Source: Thermodesulfobacteriota bacterium (GTDB taxonomy: Bacteria; Desulfobacterota; Thermodesulfobacteria; Thermodesulfobacteriales; Thermodesulfobacteriaceae). From it: a stretch of DNA of 38,988 nt. Below the pieces are notes generated by a model, which searched no databases, had not been told where the DNA came from, and saw only the letters and a list, made by a program, of their open reading frames with translations. Below are positions 8,330 through 17,763 of the stretch, one piece after another; within the stretch, counting starts at the first letter, position 1, and each line of letters starts with the position of its first letter. Both the position numbers and the translations under genes were made by a program. The stretch covers positions 1 to 38,988 of the forward strand of contig JAUQQL010000011.1 of the NCBI GenBank assembly GCA_030578315.1, given 5' to 3'.

Positions 8330-9058
8330 TTAACTCCTAAATTTAATTAAAGCCTTACCCCAGGGATAATCCATTCTTATAACTTCGATCTTGTCCATTA
8401 ACTGTTTTTCGTATAAGTAAGTTACAACCTTATCTAAACTTTTATACAAAAACTGCCAATCTTTTTCAGTAATTAAAGGAAAATAAATTTTAATATTATT
8501 TTTAGTAATAAATAAAATACTTTCATTATCTAAAATAACTTTAGCGAAACTTTCGTAAACTGGTAAATAAGATTTATTGTTTTTAAGCCAGTTTAAAAAG
8601 TTAAAAAAATTTTCTTTAAATTCTTCGTTTTTTATTTCTACTACAGGGTAAAATAAATAATCTTCAGGCAAAATCTCACTTATTATATCTCCTTTTTTAT
8701 TTACTAAAAAACCTTTATTATCTTTTATTAAAATAGCTAAAGGTTCTTTTTCTTTAATTTTTATTTCTAAAATACCCAGAAAGTTTCTTGCTACCAAAAC
8801 TTCCTCTATTCGTGGATGTTTAAGCAATTTTTCTCTTATTTTGGAAAGAGAAATCCTGTAAAGTCTCTCTCCACCTTTAAGTTCGGTAAGTTTAATAATT
8901 TCCTCTTTACTTATTTTATTATTTCCAACCACTACGATTTCCTTTAATAGAAAAAGGTCTGTAAAGTAAAGTAAGTATACAAGTATTATTAAAATTAAAG
9001 AAATTATTGATCCACAAATAAAAAACTGGTTCTTAACTAATTTTTTTATAAGTTGCAT
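8330..9058 (-). CDS. ftsQ: Cell division protein FtsQ/DivIB
   Basis: A 242-residue bitopic membrane protein. There is a short basic cytoplasmic stretch, a transmembrane segment at about 13-35, and a POTRA domain beginning near LKEIVVVGNNKISKEEII, followed by the FtsQ/DivIB beta domain. In other bacteria FtsQ forms a periplasmic complex with FtsL and FtsB that activates FtsW-FtsI. The identification rests on topology, the POTRA pattern and position between murB and ftsA. Its start overlaps the murB end by 13 bp. The partner FtsI is degenerate here and FtsW is absent from the cluster. Confidence 0.9.
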   Translation of the reverse strand: MQLIKKLVKNQFFICGSIISLILIILVYLLYFTDLFLLKEIVVVGNNKISKEEIIKLTELKGGERLYRISLSKIREKLLKHPRIEEVLVARNFLGILEIKIKEKEPLAILIKDNKGFLVNKKGDIISEILPEDYLFYPVVEIKNEEFKENFFNFLNWLKNNKSYLPVYESFAKVILDNESILFITKNNIKIYFPLITEKDWQFLYKSLDKVVTYLYEKQLMDKIEVIRMDYPWGKALIKFRS

Positions 9059-9960
9059 CCCAAAAATTTTACCTCCGGCTCTAAAAAAGTTTGAAACCTT
9101 AGATAAACCTCTTCTTGAGCTTTTTGAATGAGTTTTATAACTTCTTCAGCTCTGGCTCCACCTAAATTCACTATAAAATTTGCGTGTTTTTCAGAAATTT
9201 TAGCTCTACCTATTTGAAATCCTTTTAAACCGCAGGCTTCTATAAACCACCCTGCATAACAACACGGAGGGTTTTTAAAAACCGAACCAAAGGTTCTCTC
9301 CAGAAAGGGTTGAGTTTTTTTTCTCTTTTCTATAAAGCTTTTCATTCTTAGCCAAATTTTTTCTCTTTCTTTTTTTAATAATTCTAACTCAGCAGAAAGA
9401 ATAACTCCTTCTTCTTTAAACCAGCGATAACCCCAAAGGTCAGAAGAAGAACTTACAACTTTTACTTCCCCGTTTTTATAAAGTTCTACCTTTTTGACTA
9501 CTTCGGAGACGCTACTATTAAAAGCTCCGGCGTTCATTTTAATTGCGCCACCAAGAGTTGCAGGAACTCCCACTAAAAATTCTAGACCAGAAAAACCTTC
9601 TTTAAAACCAAAACTTACAAGTTTATTTATAGAAGTTCCAGCTAGGGCTTTAATTACTAGTTTATTTTTTTCTTTTTTTATTATCTTTATTCCTTCAAGT
9701 TTTCTTAAATTAATTATTACTCCCTCAAACCCTTTATCTCCTACCAAAAGATTACTTCCTCCTCCTAAAATAAAGTAAGGAACTTCTTCCCTTTCCAAAA
9801 AAACTAGCAAGTCAATCAATTCCTCTACACTTTTAGGAAAAATCATTCTCATACACGGACCACCAATTTTTATTGTAGTATAAGGAGCTAAAACTTCTTT
9901 TTCCTTAAAAATCAAATTTTTACTTTTTAAATATATATCAATAAATTTCCAATTCTTCAT
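9046..9960 (-). CDS. murB: UDP-N-acetylenolpyruvoylglucosamine reductase MurB
   Basis: A 304-residue FAD enzyme that reduces UDP-GlcNAc-enolpyruvate to UDP-MurNAc. Visible motifs are APYTTIKIGGP near the N-terminus, the FAD-binding LGGGSNLLVGD, LVGVPATLGGAIKMNAGA, and the catalytic serine region RTFGSVFKNP. SEKHANFIVN follows near the end. Lack of the long C-terminal insertion fits a type II (Gram-positive/thermophile-like) MurB. The ATG at 9960 overlaps the murC stop by 4 bp, so translation is probably coupled. Confidence 0.96.
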   Translation of the reverse strand: MKNWKFIDIYLKSKNLIFKEKEVLAPYTTIKIGGPCMRMIFPKSVEELIDLLVFLEREEVPYFILGGGSNLLVGDKGFEGVIINLRKLEGIKIIKKEKNKLVIKALAGTSINKLVSFGFKEGFSGLEFLVGVPATLGGAIKMNAGAFNSSVSEVVKKVELYKNGEVKVVSSSSDLWGYRWFKEEGVILSAELELLKKEREKIWLRMKSFIEKRKKTQPFLERTFGSVFKNPPCCYAGWFIEACGLKGFQIGRAKISEKHANFIVNLGGARAEEVIKLIQKAQEEVYLRFQTFLEPEVKFLGCNL

Positions 9961-11327
9961 TTCTCAAGTAAATTATGCAGTTTATAAATGTCTCCTGCTC
10001 CCATGGTTACTATTACCTGTTCAGGCTCAACTATCTTTTTCAAAGTTTCTAATATACTTAAAAAGTCTTTACAAAAAAAAGTTGGTTTATGAGTTCTTAA
10101 ATTACTAACGTTTTCAAAAAATATTTTTCCACTTATTCCCGGTATAGGGACTTCACTTGCAGGGTATATTTCAGTTAAAATTAAAATATCTGATTCCTTT
10201 AAAACCATTAAAAAATCTTCCCACAAAGCTTTTACCCGCGTATATCGATGGGGTTGAAAAATTAAAATCATTTTTTTTTCAGGATACATTTTTCTTAAAG
10301 TAAGAAGAGTTTCCTTAATTTCTCGAGGATGATGAGCGTAATCATCAATTAAAATGCAATTTCTCCATTGTCCCTTAACCTCTATTCTTCTTCCCACACC
10401 TTTAAAATTCTTTAAAACTTCTAAAACTTTAGAAAAAGGCAATTTTAATTCCAAAGCTACCCCCATAGCTCCTAAGGCGTTAAGGACATTGTGAACTCCT
10501 GGGACTCCTAACCTTACCTTGCCCAAAGATTTGTTTCCTTTAAAAATTTCTACTAAAGGATAAGCTGTATCTTCTAAAATCTTACCTTTTAAAATATTTT
10601 CCTCTGAAAGTCCGTAAAAAAGAAAAGGTCCAAAAATTTCTTGAGAAATCTCTTTAACCCCTTGGTCATCTCCACATAAAATAACTTTTCCCTGAGCAGA
10701 GCATCTTTTAATAAAATTAATAAAAGCCTTTTTAATAGCAGAAAAGTCTGCGTAAAAGTCAAGGTGTTCCCTATCTATATTAGTAATAACTTCTATAAAA
10801 GGTCTGTAACAAAGAAAGGAACCGTCACTTTCGTCTGCTTCGGCTACTAGGTATTCGCTTTTTCCAAGTATTGAGTGACTGTTTATATTTTTAATAATTC
10901 CGCCTACGATAACTGTTGGATTTTTTTTAAGAGATATAAGAATTTCTGCAATCATGGAAGTAGTTGTAGTTTTTCCATGAGAACCAGCAACTACAATACT
11001 TTTAGGATACAAATTCATTACCTGAGAAAGCATTTGAGCTCTTGGAATAACCCACAAACCCATTTCTTTGGCTTTTACTAATTCTGCATTTTCTAAAGGA
11101 ACTGCTGAAGAATATACCACTATTTCAGGTTTTTCTTTTTCTAAATGTTTTCCAGAATGACCGTAATAAACCGTGATACCCTTTTTTTCTAAAATTTGAG
11201 TGTACTTATTACGATTCAAGTCACAGCCTGTAACTTTATGTCCTAAAGTAAATAAGATCAGAGCTAAACTGCTCATTCCTACTCCACCAATTCCTACAAA
11301 GTGAATACTTCTTTTTTTTTCAAGCAT
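9957..11327 (-). CDS. murC: UDP-N-acetylmuramate--L-alanine ligase MurC
   Basis: A 456-residue Mur ligase adding L-Ala to UDP-MurNAc. The N-terminal Rossmann-like domain starts with HFVGIGGVGMSSLA. The ATP loop is AGSHGKTTTTSM, the central domain has EADESDGSF, and the Mur ligase signature DDYAHHPREI is near 340. The start ATG at 11327 overlaps the murG end by 8 bp. The order murG-murC-murB follows the usual dcw arrangement. No ddl gene is found after murB, where many bacteria carry one. Confidence 0.97.
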   Translation of the reverse strand: MLEKKRSIHFVGIGGVGMSSLALILFTLGHKVTGCDLNRNKYTQILEKKGITVYYGHSGKHLEKEKPEIVVYSSAVPLENAELVKAKEMGLWVIPRAQMLSQVMNLYPKSIVVAGSHGKTTTTSMIAEILISLKKNPTVIVGGIIKNINSHSILGKSEYLVAEADESDGSFLCYRPFIEVITNIDREHLDFYADFSAIKKAFINFIKRCSAQGKVILCGDDQGVKEISQEIFGPFLFYGLSEENILKGKILEDTAYPLVEIFKGNKSLGKVRLGVPGVHNVLNALGAMGVALELKLPFSKVLEVLKNFKGVGRRIEVKGQWRNCILIDDYAHHPREIKETLLTLRKMYPEKKMILIFQPHRYTRVKALWEDFLMVLKESDILILTEIYPASEVPIPGISGKIFFENVSNLRTHKPTFFCKDFLSILETLKKIVEPEQVIVTMGAGDIYKLHNLLEK

Positions 11328-12402
11328 GTTTTACCAGAGATTCCATTTCTCTTATTATTATTTCTTCAGAATCTTCTATATATAAACTTTGCATAGCTTT
11401 TTTCATATTTTCAAGTTTTTCTTGGTTTTGAAGCAGTTCTTTAAGTAGAGAATATACCTTTTCAGGAGTTGCTAGTTCTTGTTTTAAGTAAAGAGCTCCT
11501 CCTCTTTGGGCTACCATTGCAGCATTCCTTTCTTGGTGGTTCTTTATAGCATACGGAAAAGGAATAAAAAAAGCAGGTTTACCTGAAGCAAAAAGTTCTG
11601 CTAAAGTAGTAGCTCCTGCTCTTCCTAGAACTAAGTCAGCTTGAGCATAAGCCCAAGCCATATCCTCAATAAAAGAAAAAACCTTTATTCTTTCTATATC
11701 TTTTTTAGGTAAAATTTTTATATATTCTTCTTTAACCCATTCAAAATCTTCCAAACCAGTTTGATGAATAACTAAAAGGTCGTTGAAATCTTTTAAAAGT
11801 CGGGGAATTACTCTAATAGATAGCTGATTTATGAATCTTGCTCCTAAACTCCCTCCCAAAACTAAAAGTCCTTTTCCATTATGTTCTTTTTTTCTCTTCT
11901 CTTTTATTTCACTCCTTACAGGGTTTCCTGAAAAAACCACTTTTTTTTGAGGAAAGTACTTTTCACTACCCGGAAGACTTACAAAAACTCTATCCACCAA
12001 TTTACTTAAAACTCTATTTGCCCATCCTGGTTCTATGTTTTGCTCGTGTAAAGAAGTTTTTTTACCTTTGAGTTTACCTGCTAAAACTACAGGAAAAGAA
12101 ATATATCCTCCTGTGGCAAATATAATTTGAGGTTCTATTTTTTTAATAAACTTAAAAGCCTTTAAAAAGGCTTTTAGCATTTTGTAGCTAGCCTTAATTT
12201 TATCTTTAAAAGCTCTACCTAAAAAACCTTCTACGTCCAATTCTAACACTGGGAAAGGCTTATCTTTTAAAATTAAACGCTCTATTTTTCGCGTTCCAGA
12301 AACAAAGTAAACTTCTCTTCCTTTTTTTAAAAGAGTTTGAGCTATAGCTAAGCCAGGAAATATGTGCCCACCAGTTCCACCCGCTACAATTAACCATCTC
12401 AA
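11320..12402 (-). CDS. murG: Lipid II synthase MurG (undecaprenyl-PP-MurNAc-pentapeptide GlcNAc transferase)
   Basis: A 360-residue GT-B glycosyltransferase that adds GlcNAc to lipid I at the inner membrane face. The glycine-rich acceptor loop GGTGGHIFPGLAIA is at about 8-21. The donor-site motif GRAGATTLAELFASGKP and HQERNAAM are in the C-terminal domain. The start is TTG at 12402, overlapping the murD stop and preceded by a strong AAAGGAGG. In most dcw clusters ftsW lies between murD and murG; here the two genes overlap directly with no space. Confidence 0.96.
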   Translation of the reverse strand: MRWLIVAGGTGGHIFPGLAIAQTLLKKGREVYFVSGTRKIERLILKDKPFPVLELDVEGFLGRAFKDKIKASYKMLKAFLKAFKFIKKIEPQIIFATGGYISFPVVLAGKLKGKKTSLHEQNIEPGWANRVLSKLVDRVFVSLPGSEKYFPQKKVVFSGNPVRSEIKEKRKKEHNGKGLLVLGGSLGARFINQLSIRVIPRLLKDFNDLLVIHQTGLEDFEWVKEEYIKILPKKDIERIKVFSFIEDMAWAYAQADLVLGRAGATTLAELFASGKPAFFIPFPYAIKNHQERNAAMVAQRGGALYLKQELATPEKVYSLLKELLQNQEKLENMKKAMQSLYIEDSEEIIIREMESLVKHA

Positions 12403-13805
12403 TGATAAACCTCCTTTTTATCATTAGAAAACCTATTTTTAAAAAAACTAGGAGCATACTTTAAAACCAATTCTCTAAAAATTTCTCCTCTTTCTTTATA
12501 ATCACTAAATTGGTCAAAACTTGAACAAGCTGGAGAAAAAAGAACCGTATCTCCTGGTTGAGAAATTTTAAAAGCCAAAGCCAGAGCTTCTGCTAAGTTA
12601 TCCACTATATAAGTTTCTGTTAACCCCTGAAGTTCTTCAGCTATAATGTATTTGGCTTCTCCCATTAAAATTAAACTTTTAACCTTTTCTTTTATTAGGG
12701 TTGCCAAAGGTAAATAAGAAGCTCCTTTATGTTTTCCTCCTAAAATTAAAATAACAGGATAGTTAACCGAATTTAAAGCTTGCAAAGTGGCGTCCACATT
12801 AGTAGCTTTGGAATCATTTATAAAGTAAATACCTCCAAAATTGCCCACGAATTCTAATCTGTGAGGGAATCCTACAAATTCTTTGATAAGCTTTTCTACA
12901 CTTTCTCTGGAAGCTCCAAGCAAACGAGCTCCTAAACTACCTGCAATGTAATTTAGCTTATTATGAAGCCCCTTAAGCTTAAATCCTAAAAAAGAAAAAC
13001 ATTCCTCTGTTTCTCCGATCCTTAAAACAAATTCATCCTCATTTTTTAAGTAAGCCGAAAGTCCTTTTTGCTTTCCAAAAAATAAAATACTTCCTTTTAC
13101 CACATCTTTAAATTTTTCAAACCAAGGTTCTTTAAAGGGTAAAATGCTGAAATCTTCTTTTTTTTGCTTTTCAAATAATCTGTACTTATAGTAAGCGTAT
13201 TCTTCTTCATTTTTATATCTTTCTAGATGATCAGGAGTAATATTTAAGAGTATACCAACCTTGGGAGAAAAAGTTTCCACAGTTTCTAGTTGAAAACTTG
13301 AGACTTCTAATACTAGTTTGTCAACTTTAGCTTGGGATAAAATATATTCAGAAAGTGGAATACCAAAATTAGCTCCAGTGAAAACCCGATAACCTGAAAG
13401 TTTTAATAATTCTGAAACTATAGAAGAAGTAGTAGTTTTACCATTTGTTCCGGTTATAGCAATAGTATTTTCTTTTTCTTTTTCTGAAAGGTATCTCCAG
13501 GCAAGTTCTAATTCGCTCCACACAGGTATACCTTTTTTATAACAAATTTCGTAAACCTCTCTCGGAACACCAGGACTTACTATTACCAAGTCAGCAGAAG
13601 TGAGAGTTTCTATTTTGTGTCCCCCAGTTTCAAAAACCACCCCCCCTCCTATTTCAAAAGTTGAAATCATAGAAGGGGGGAGTTCTTCCTTATTTTTCTT
13701 TTCAGAAATAATTACCTGAGCACCTTTTACTAAAAGCAAACGAGTAGCTGCAATTCCACTTTTACCATACCCTATTACTACTACTTTTTTGTTTCTAAGG
13801 TCCAT
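12399..13805 (-). CDS. murD: UDP-N-acetylmuramoylalanine--D-glutamate ligase MurD
   Basis: A 468-residue Mur ligase adding D-Glu to UDP-MurNAc-L-Ala. It shows the N-terminal VVVIGYGKSGIAATRLL fold, the ATP loop AITGTNGKTTTSS (near 115), NITPDHLERY in the central domain, and NDSKATNVDATLQAL in the ligase domain. Length is typical. It follows mraY with 18 bp between them and its stop overlaps the TTG start of murG. Confidence 0.97.
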   Translation of the reverse strand: MDLRNKKVVVIGYGKSGIAATRLLLVKGAQVIISEKKNKEELPPSMISTFEIGGGVVFETGGHKIETLTSADLVIVSPGVPREVYEICYKKGIPVWSELELAWRYLSEKEKENTIAITGTNGKTTTSSIVSELLKLSGYRVFTGANFGIPLSEYILSQAKVDKLVLEVSSFQLETVETFSPKVGILLNITPDHLERYKNEEEYAYYKYRLFEKQKKEDFSILPFKEPWFEKFKDVVKGSILFFGKQKGLSAYLKNEDEFVLRIGETEECFSFLGFKLKGLHNKLNYIAGSLGARLLGASRESVEKLIKEFVGFPHRLEFVGNFGGIYFINDSKATNVDATLQALNSVNYPVILILGGKHKGASYLPLATLIKEKVKSLILMGEAKYIIAEELQGLTETYIVDNLAEALALAFKISQPGDTVLFSPACSSFDQFSDYKERGEIFRELVLKYAPSFFKNRFSNDKKEVYH

Positions 13806-13823
13806 TTATTTAACCTTTTATTA

Positions 13824-14900
13824 TTATCTTATTTTTAAAGTACTCAAAGCTATAAGACCACATATAACTGAAATAATCCAAAATCTTATAACTACTTTAC
13901 TTTCTTTCCAGTTTAACAATTCAAAATGATGATGAAGGGGTGCCATTTTAAATATTCTTTTTCCCTTGGTTAATTTAAAGTATCCTACTTGAAGAATTAC
14001 TGAAAGAGCCTCTGCTACAAACACTCCTCCTGCAATGAGTAGTATAAATTCCTGTTTAATCATAAGAGAAATAGCTCCCAGAGTTGCTCCTAAAGAAAGT
14101 GAACCTACATCTCCCATAAAAATTTCTGCAGGATAAGAATTATACCAAAGAAATCCTAACCCTGCTCCTCCTAAGATAGCACAAAAAATAGCTACTTCTC
14201 CTGCAAAAGGTACATAAGGAATAAATAAATAGCTAGCAAATTTCACATGTCCTGCTATATAAGAAAAAACAGAATATACTCCAGCAACTACGCAAAAAGG
14301 AACTATTGCCAGTCCATCAAGTCCATCAGTAAGGTTCATAGCGTTAGAGCTTCCTAAAATTACCAAAATAGAAAAAATTAAATATCCCAATCCCAGTTCT
14401 AAAACAAAGTTTTTTAAAAAAGGAAAGTAAAGTATGGTGCTATGCCCTAAATAATAATAAAGAATTAAGTAAAAAATTACTACCAAAAAAATTTGAATAA
14501 CAAGTTTTTCTCTAGCTTTTAACCCTAAATTTTTTTTTCTTTTTATTTTCAGATAGTCATCCCAAAAGCCTATAGCTCCAAAAGTGACAAGAGTAAAAAG
14601 AGAAAGCCAGATAAAAGGATTAGAAAGGTTTGTCCAAAGAAGCGTTGAGATTACTATACTTAAAATAATAATAACCCCCCCCATAGTTGGGGTTCCAACT
14701 TTAACTTGATGATGGGAAGGTCCTTCTTCTCTTATAAATTGACCAAACTGTTTTTTTTTCATATATTTTATAAAAGGCGGCATTAAAAAATAAACTAATA
14801 AAAAAGCAGTTAAAGAACCGTAAAGTAAACGAAAAGTGATATATTTAAAAATATTTAAAAAACTAAGCCATTCACTAAAATAATGAAGATAGTAAAACAT
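13824..14900 (-). CDS. mraY: Phospho-N-acetylmuramoyl-pentapeptide transferase MraY
   Basis: A 358-residue polytopic membrane enzyme making lipid I from UDP-MurNAc-pentapeptide and undecaprenyl phosphate. Signature elements are GTPTMGG (about 69-75), the aspartate pair in GFWDDYLKIKRKKNLG, NAMNLTDGLDGLA, FMGDVGSL and the C-terminal MAPLHHHFE. About ten hydrophobic segments are visible, as expected. It lies tightly after murF (2 bp). Confidence 0.98.
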   Translation of the reverse strand: MFYYLHYFSEWLSFLNIFKYITFRLLYGSLTAFLLVYFLMPPFIKYMKKKQFGQFIREEGPSHHQVKVGTPTMGGVIIILSIVISTLLWTNLSNPFIWLSLFTLVTFGAIGFWDDYLKIKRKKNLGLKAREKLVIQIFLVVIFYLILYYYLGHSTILYFPFLKNFVLELGLGYLIFSILVILGSSNAMNLTDGLDGLAIVPFCVVAGVYSVFSYIAGHVKFASYLFIPYVPFAGEVAIFCAILGGAGLGFLWYNSYPAEIFMGDVGSLSLGATLGAISLMIKQEFILLIAGGVFVAEALSVILQVGYFKLTKGKRIFKMAPLHHHFELLNWKESKVVIRFWIISVICGLIALSTLKIR

Positions 14901-14902
14901 AT

Positions 14903-16300
14903 TTATTTTATAGATAATAACTTTTCAACTATTCTTTCCATTTTTAAAGCTCTTGAACCTTTAACTAAAATAACTGCTTTTTCAAATTTTAGCCCAGCTT
15001 CTAAATCTTTCAAAAAAGTTTCAACTTGAGGATAAATTCTAAAAGGCTTTTGAGAAGGCAAAAAACCTTCGGCATACTTTTCTGCCATCTCCCCAATAAA
15101 ATAAGCCTCTTCAACTACCAAACTTGCTTCTCTACCAATTTTTATGTGAAATTCCTTAGCATAAATTCCCAGTTCTTTCATGTCCCCCAAAATAGCTATT
15201 TTTTTCATATTTTTTACTGGAAGAGTAGATAAAAATTCCAAAGCAGTTTTCATAGAACCTGGATTAGCGTTGTAAGTATCGTCAACAATCCAAAGTTTAG
15301 TATTCTGATATATCTTGATTCTTGAAAATAAAAGTATTTCTTTTCCTAACTTTTCTAAAATTTCTTTTAAATTTAATCCGAAGTGAATTGCTACTGCCAA
15401 ACTTGCCAAAAGATTTAAGATATAATGTTTTCCTAAATTGGGGATCTCTACAAAATAGTTCTTTTCTTGATACTTTAACCACGCTTTTATTTTAAAATCT
15501 TTCACTTCAAATTTTGAAACAAAAAAGTCTGAAGATGGATCAAAACCAAAAGAAATTTTTCGGTGAGGTAAGACTTTAACTCTTTCTCTCAAAATAGACT
15601 GGTCGTAGTTGTAAACTAATGTTCCGTTAAGAGAAGTATTTTCAAAGAGTTTAATTTTTTCTTCCAGAACTCCTTCTATACTTCCTAGTCCTTCCAAATG
15701 TGCAGGATAAATACAGGTAATTACCGAAACTTGAGGTTCAATAATTTTAGCTAGTTTTTCAATTTCTCCTGGAGAATTGGTTCCTACTTCTAAAACTGCT
15801 ACCTCTGTATCATTTTTAAAAGAAAGAATTGAAAGAGGAACACCTATCAAGTTATTGTAGTTAGCTAAATTTTTAGAAGTTTTAAAGTAAGAACTTAAAA
15901 TAGCAAATATCAGTTCTTTAGTGGTAGTTTTTCCGCACGAACCTGTAACTCCAACTACTTTAAGATTCAGTTTTTTTCTCCAAAAATTTCCTAAATCTCC
16001 TAAAGCTTTAAGAGTATCTTTAACCAAAATTACCGAGACGGTTTTGGGAATCTGTTCTATCTTAAAGCCCTCTGGAAAATGAGACAAAATTAAACCTTTA
16101 GCTCCTTTATCTATAGCTATTCTCCAAAAGGAATGGCCATCAAAGTTTTTCCCCTTAAGTGCCCAGAATAAAAAACCAGGTTGAATAATTCTAGTATCTG
16201 TAGAAACTCCTCTAAAAGATATCCCCATGTCCCCATTTATCAATATACCTTCGGTAGCTCTAACTACTTCTTCTGTAGTAAGATTTACCTCTACATTCAT
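14903..16300 (-). CDS. murF: UDP-N-acetylmuramoyl-tripeptide--D-alanyl-D-alanine ligase MurF
   Basis: A 465-residue Mur ligase adding the D-Ala-D-Ala dipeptide. It carries the ATP loop GVTGSCGKTTTKE, ANYNNLIGVPLSIL, EVGTNSPGEI and the C-terminal DDTYNANPGSM. The last three are specific to MurF among Mur ligases. Its start overlaps the murE stop by 4 bp. Confidence 0.97.
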   Translation of the reverse strand: MNVEVNLTTEEVVRATEGILINGDMGISFRGVSTDTRIIQPGFLFWALKGKNFDGHSFWRIAIDKGAKGLILSHFPEGFKIEQIPKTVSVILVKDTLKALGDLGNFWRKKLNLKVVGVTGSCGKTTTKELIFAILSSYFKTSKNLANYNNLIGVPLSILSFKNDTEVAVLEVGTNSPGEIEKLAKIIEPQVSVITCIYPAHLEGLGSIEGVLEEKIKLFENTSLNGTLVYNYDQSILRERVKVLPHRKISFGFDPSSDFFVSKFEVKDFKIKAWLKYQEKNYFVEIPNLGKHYILNLLASLAVAIHFGLNLKEILEKLGKEILLFSRIKIYQNTKLWIVDDTYNANPGSMKTALEFLSTLPVKNMKKIAILGDMKELGIYAKEFHIKIGREASLVVEEAYFIGEMAEKYAEGFLPSQKPFRIYPQVETFLKDLEAGLKFEKAVILVKGSRALKMERIVEKLLSIK

Positions 16301-17757
16301 TCTCTAGCCAGTTGAGCAACTATTTTTAAAATTTCTTCTTTATCAGAAAAGGGTATTTTTTTCCCCTTTATTTCAAAATAATTTTCGTGTCCCTTTCCTG
16401 CAACTAACAATATATCACCTTTTTTTAAATTTTTTATAGCCCACTGCAAAGCTAAACTTCTATCAATAATGATTTCGTAAGATGTCTTATTGTTTAGACC
16501 TCTTTTAATATCTTTAATAATTTTCCAAGGATCTTCAAAGCGAGGATTATCGGAAGTTAATACTATAAAATCCGCAAACTCACTTGCTACTTTACCCATA
16601 AGAGGTCTTTTAGAAACATCTCTGTTTCCTCCACATCCAAAAAGAACTATCAGTCTGTTTTTCTTAAGAGTAAGAAGACTTTTTAAAGCTTCTTCTAAAG
16701 CTAAAGGAGTGTGGGCATAGTCTATTATAATCTTAGCCTCGTTAAACTCAGCCACCAATTCAAGTCTCCCAGGAGGGTTCTTCAAATCTTTTAAAGCATA
16801 AATAAAATCCTCTTCCTGATATCCCATAGCTAACAAAATACCCCAAAGAGTCATAAAGTTTTTAACTTGATAGTCTCCCATAAGAAGGGTATTAATTTCA
16901 TACTCCTTACCTCTACTTAAAACTTTTAATTTCAAACCAGTATTTTTTTCCAGAATTTGTGCCCTTAATTTTTCTCCGTTTACCAAAATTTTAGATATAC
17001 CTTTGAGTTCGTTTGCTAGTCTTTGACCATAAGAAGTTTCTAGAGAAATAATTGCCTTTCCTTTAGGCTTTAAATATTGAGTAAAAAGCTTTTTTTTTGC
17101 TTGATAGTAGTTTTCCATGTTTATATGATAGTCGAGATGGTCTTGAGAAAGGTTAGTAAACACTCCGAGGTCAAACTTGATTCCCAGAATTCTATCTTGA
17201 GCTAGAGCATGAGAGGAAACTTCCATAACTATCGTGTTGATTTCTTTTTTTATAGCTTTTTTAAATAAATTTCCAAGAACTAAGATAGAAGGAGTAGTTT
17301 CCTTAGCTTCTATAATTTCATCTCCCAAATCATAGAAAATAGTTCCTATATAAGCAGTTTTTACTCCCAGATTACTTAAAACGGTTTTGGTAAAGTAGCT
17401 TACCGAAGTTTTTCCGTTGGTTCCGGTAACTCCTATTAAAAAAAATTTCTCAGGAGATACTTCGTAAAAGTTAAAAACCAACTTAGGTAAGACTTTTTTT
17501 AAATTTTTAACTTGAACTTGAACAATTTTATTAAAAGAGGGTTCAGGAGGGGATTCTCTTATAACAGCTATAGCTCCCTTTGAAATAGCTTCTTCAATAA
17601 AATTCTCTCCATTTAAGGTAGTTCCCCTTTTGGCCACAAAAAGATAACCCGGTAAAACTTCCTTAGAATTTTCAGTTATTCCACTAATAAAAATTTGTGA
17701 AGTTTTAGGATAAACTTCAACAACTTCCTCTTTCAAAAGTGAAAGCAATTCTTTCAT
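16297..17757 (-). CDS. murE: UDP-N-acetylmuramoyl-tripeptide synthetase MurE (meso-diaminopimelate type)
   Basis: A 486-residue Mur ligase adding the third amino acid. The ATP loop is GVTGTNGKTS (about 109-118), followed by EVSSHALAQDR, TNLSQDHLDYH and DYAHTPLALE. The substrate-specifying motif is DNPR (SDNPRFEDP), the form found in meso-diaminopimelate-adding enzymes, so the peptidoglycan is predicted to be mDAP type. It lies 6 bp after the degenerate ftsI-position gene. Confidence 0.97.
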   Translation of the reverse strand: MKELLSLLKEEVVEVYPKTSQIFISGITENSKEVLPGYLFVAKRGTTLNGENFIEEAISKGAIAVIRESPPEPSFNKIVQVQVKNLKKVLPKLVFNFYEVSPEKFFLIGVTGTNGKTSVSYFTKTVLSNLGVKTAYIGTIFYDLGDEIIEAKETTPSILVLGNLFKKAIKKEINTIVMEVSSHALAQDRILGIKFDLGVFTNLSQDHLDYHINMENYYQAKKKLFTQYLKPKGKAIISLETSYGQRLANELKGISKILVNGEKLRAQILEKNTGLKLKVLSRGKEYEINTLLMGDYQVKNFMTLWGILLAMGYQEEDFIYALKDLKNPPGRLELVAEFNEAKIIIDYAHTPLALEEALKSLLTLKKNRLIVLFGCGGNRDVSKRPLMGKVASEFADFIVLTSDNPRFEDPWKIIKDIKRGLNNKTSYEIIIDRSLALQWAIKNLKKGDILLVAGKGHENYFEIKGKKIPFSDKEEILKIVAQLARE

Positions 17758-17763
17758 ATTTGT

